From Exaiptasia diaphana (taxonomy: Eukaryota; Cnidaria; Anthozoa; Actiniaria; Aiptasiidae), in the NCBI RefSeq assembly GCF_001417965.1, contig NW_018385813.1, positions 118,480 to 182,479 on the forward strand: a stretch of 64,000 nt of DNA. Reading direction: 5' to 3'. Positions within the stretch are counted from its first letter, which is position 1, and each line of letters starts with the position of its first letter. Below the pieces are notes generated by a model. The model saw only the letters and a list, made by a program, of their open reading frames with translations, searched no databases and was not told the DNA's origin. The position numbers and the translations under genes were made by a program. Of the stretch, positions 63,723 through 64,000 are shown one piece after another.

Positions 63723-64000
63723 TACAATCCCGGACAAAACTAGTTGAGACACTGGCATTTTTTCACTGCAAAATATCCCATTTCTCGTATCTCTAAAAAA
63801 TCACTGATTTTGATCCTCCCCTCCCCCCACCAAGCAATGTTGTGTGTGTGACGTGATTCAAGAAGGGTGTGCATGGTTGTTCAGTCCTTTCAACATTGAT
63901 TAGAGGGGGAAAGGGGGAGAATTGCACAGAAATAGGCAAATAGATCATCGAAATTCAACCTATTTTAAGAAACGTCTCAACAGTTTTGTCCGGGATTGTA
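63723..64000. mobile_element. TA-flanked MITE, 278 bp, at window end
   Basis: Ends TACAATCCCGGACAAAACTA and GTTTTGTCCGGGATTGTA are inverted, with the repeat extending to GTTGAGAC / GTCTCAAC. The flanks are TA. The interior is purine/pyrimidine-rich with no open frame. Tc1/mariner-type non-autonomous element; the window ends exactly at its right flank. Confidence 0.88.

Overview
The window is animal nuclear DNA. It is AT-rich and carries many-exon genes with GT-AG introns, no operons, TATA-poor gene starts and a dense load of short inverted-repeat transposons. Single unresolved bases (n) are scattered through it, some inside exons. Gene content, compact spacing (about 7 kb per gene) and an expanded family of MYND-finger/DUF4470 genes suggest an early-branching metazoan, most likely an anthozoan cnidarian (sea anemone or coral). 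That placement is inference from style and gene content, not proof.

Layout from left to right. At 1.7-15.5 kb (minus) is a PLEKHH-type scaffold gene (coiled coil, two PH domains, MyTH4, FERM). It is head-to-head with a monoamine oxidase gene at 16.1-22.1 kb (plus). A DHRS7-like short-chain dehydrogenase at 22.8-25.5 kb (minus) shares a 330-bp divergent promoter with mitochondrial intermediate peptidase at 25.8-28.1 kb (plus). An arginase with an N-terminal extension follows at 28.4-32.9 kb (plus), then exosome subunit EXOSC5 at 33.8-36.0 kb (minus) and BCKDHA, the branched-chain keto-acid dehydrogenase E1-alpha, at 37.8-40.3 kb (plus). Between EXOSC5 and BCKDHA sits a 1.5-kb element with 109-bp terminal inverted repeats and a 9-bp target duplication, typical of Mutator-like (MULE) transposons. 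An APMAP-like six-bladed propeller gene lies at 41.3-43.8 kb (minus).

From 44.2 kb to the right edge the window is one head-to-tail array of three large genes. Each codes for a protein of about 1,100 residues with an N-terminal DUF4470/DNAAF3-like, methyltransferase-like region. The first two end in MYND zinc fingers (two in copy 1, one in copy 2); copy 3 runs off the window. Exons are patchily homogenised: one 320-bp block is identical in copies 1 and 2, and the DUF4470 exon is nearly identical in all three although copy 3 is strongly diverged elsewhere. All three have a TTCnnnGAA (STAT/GAS-type) palindrome about 75-80 bp upstream of the start codon. This array is the most interesting part of the window.

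Four neighbouring genes (MAO, MIPEP, arginase, BCKDHA) code for proteins expected in mitochondria, but strands differ and there is no sign of joint transcription. Introns hold at least ten inverted-repeat elements, several flanked by TA as in Tc1/mariner-derived MITEs. One MITE family occurs twice, at 4.1 kb and 63.5 kb.
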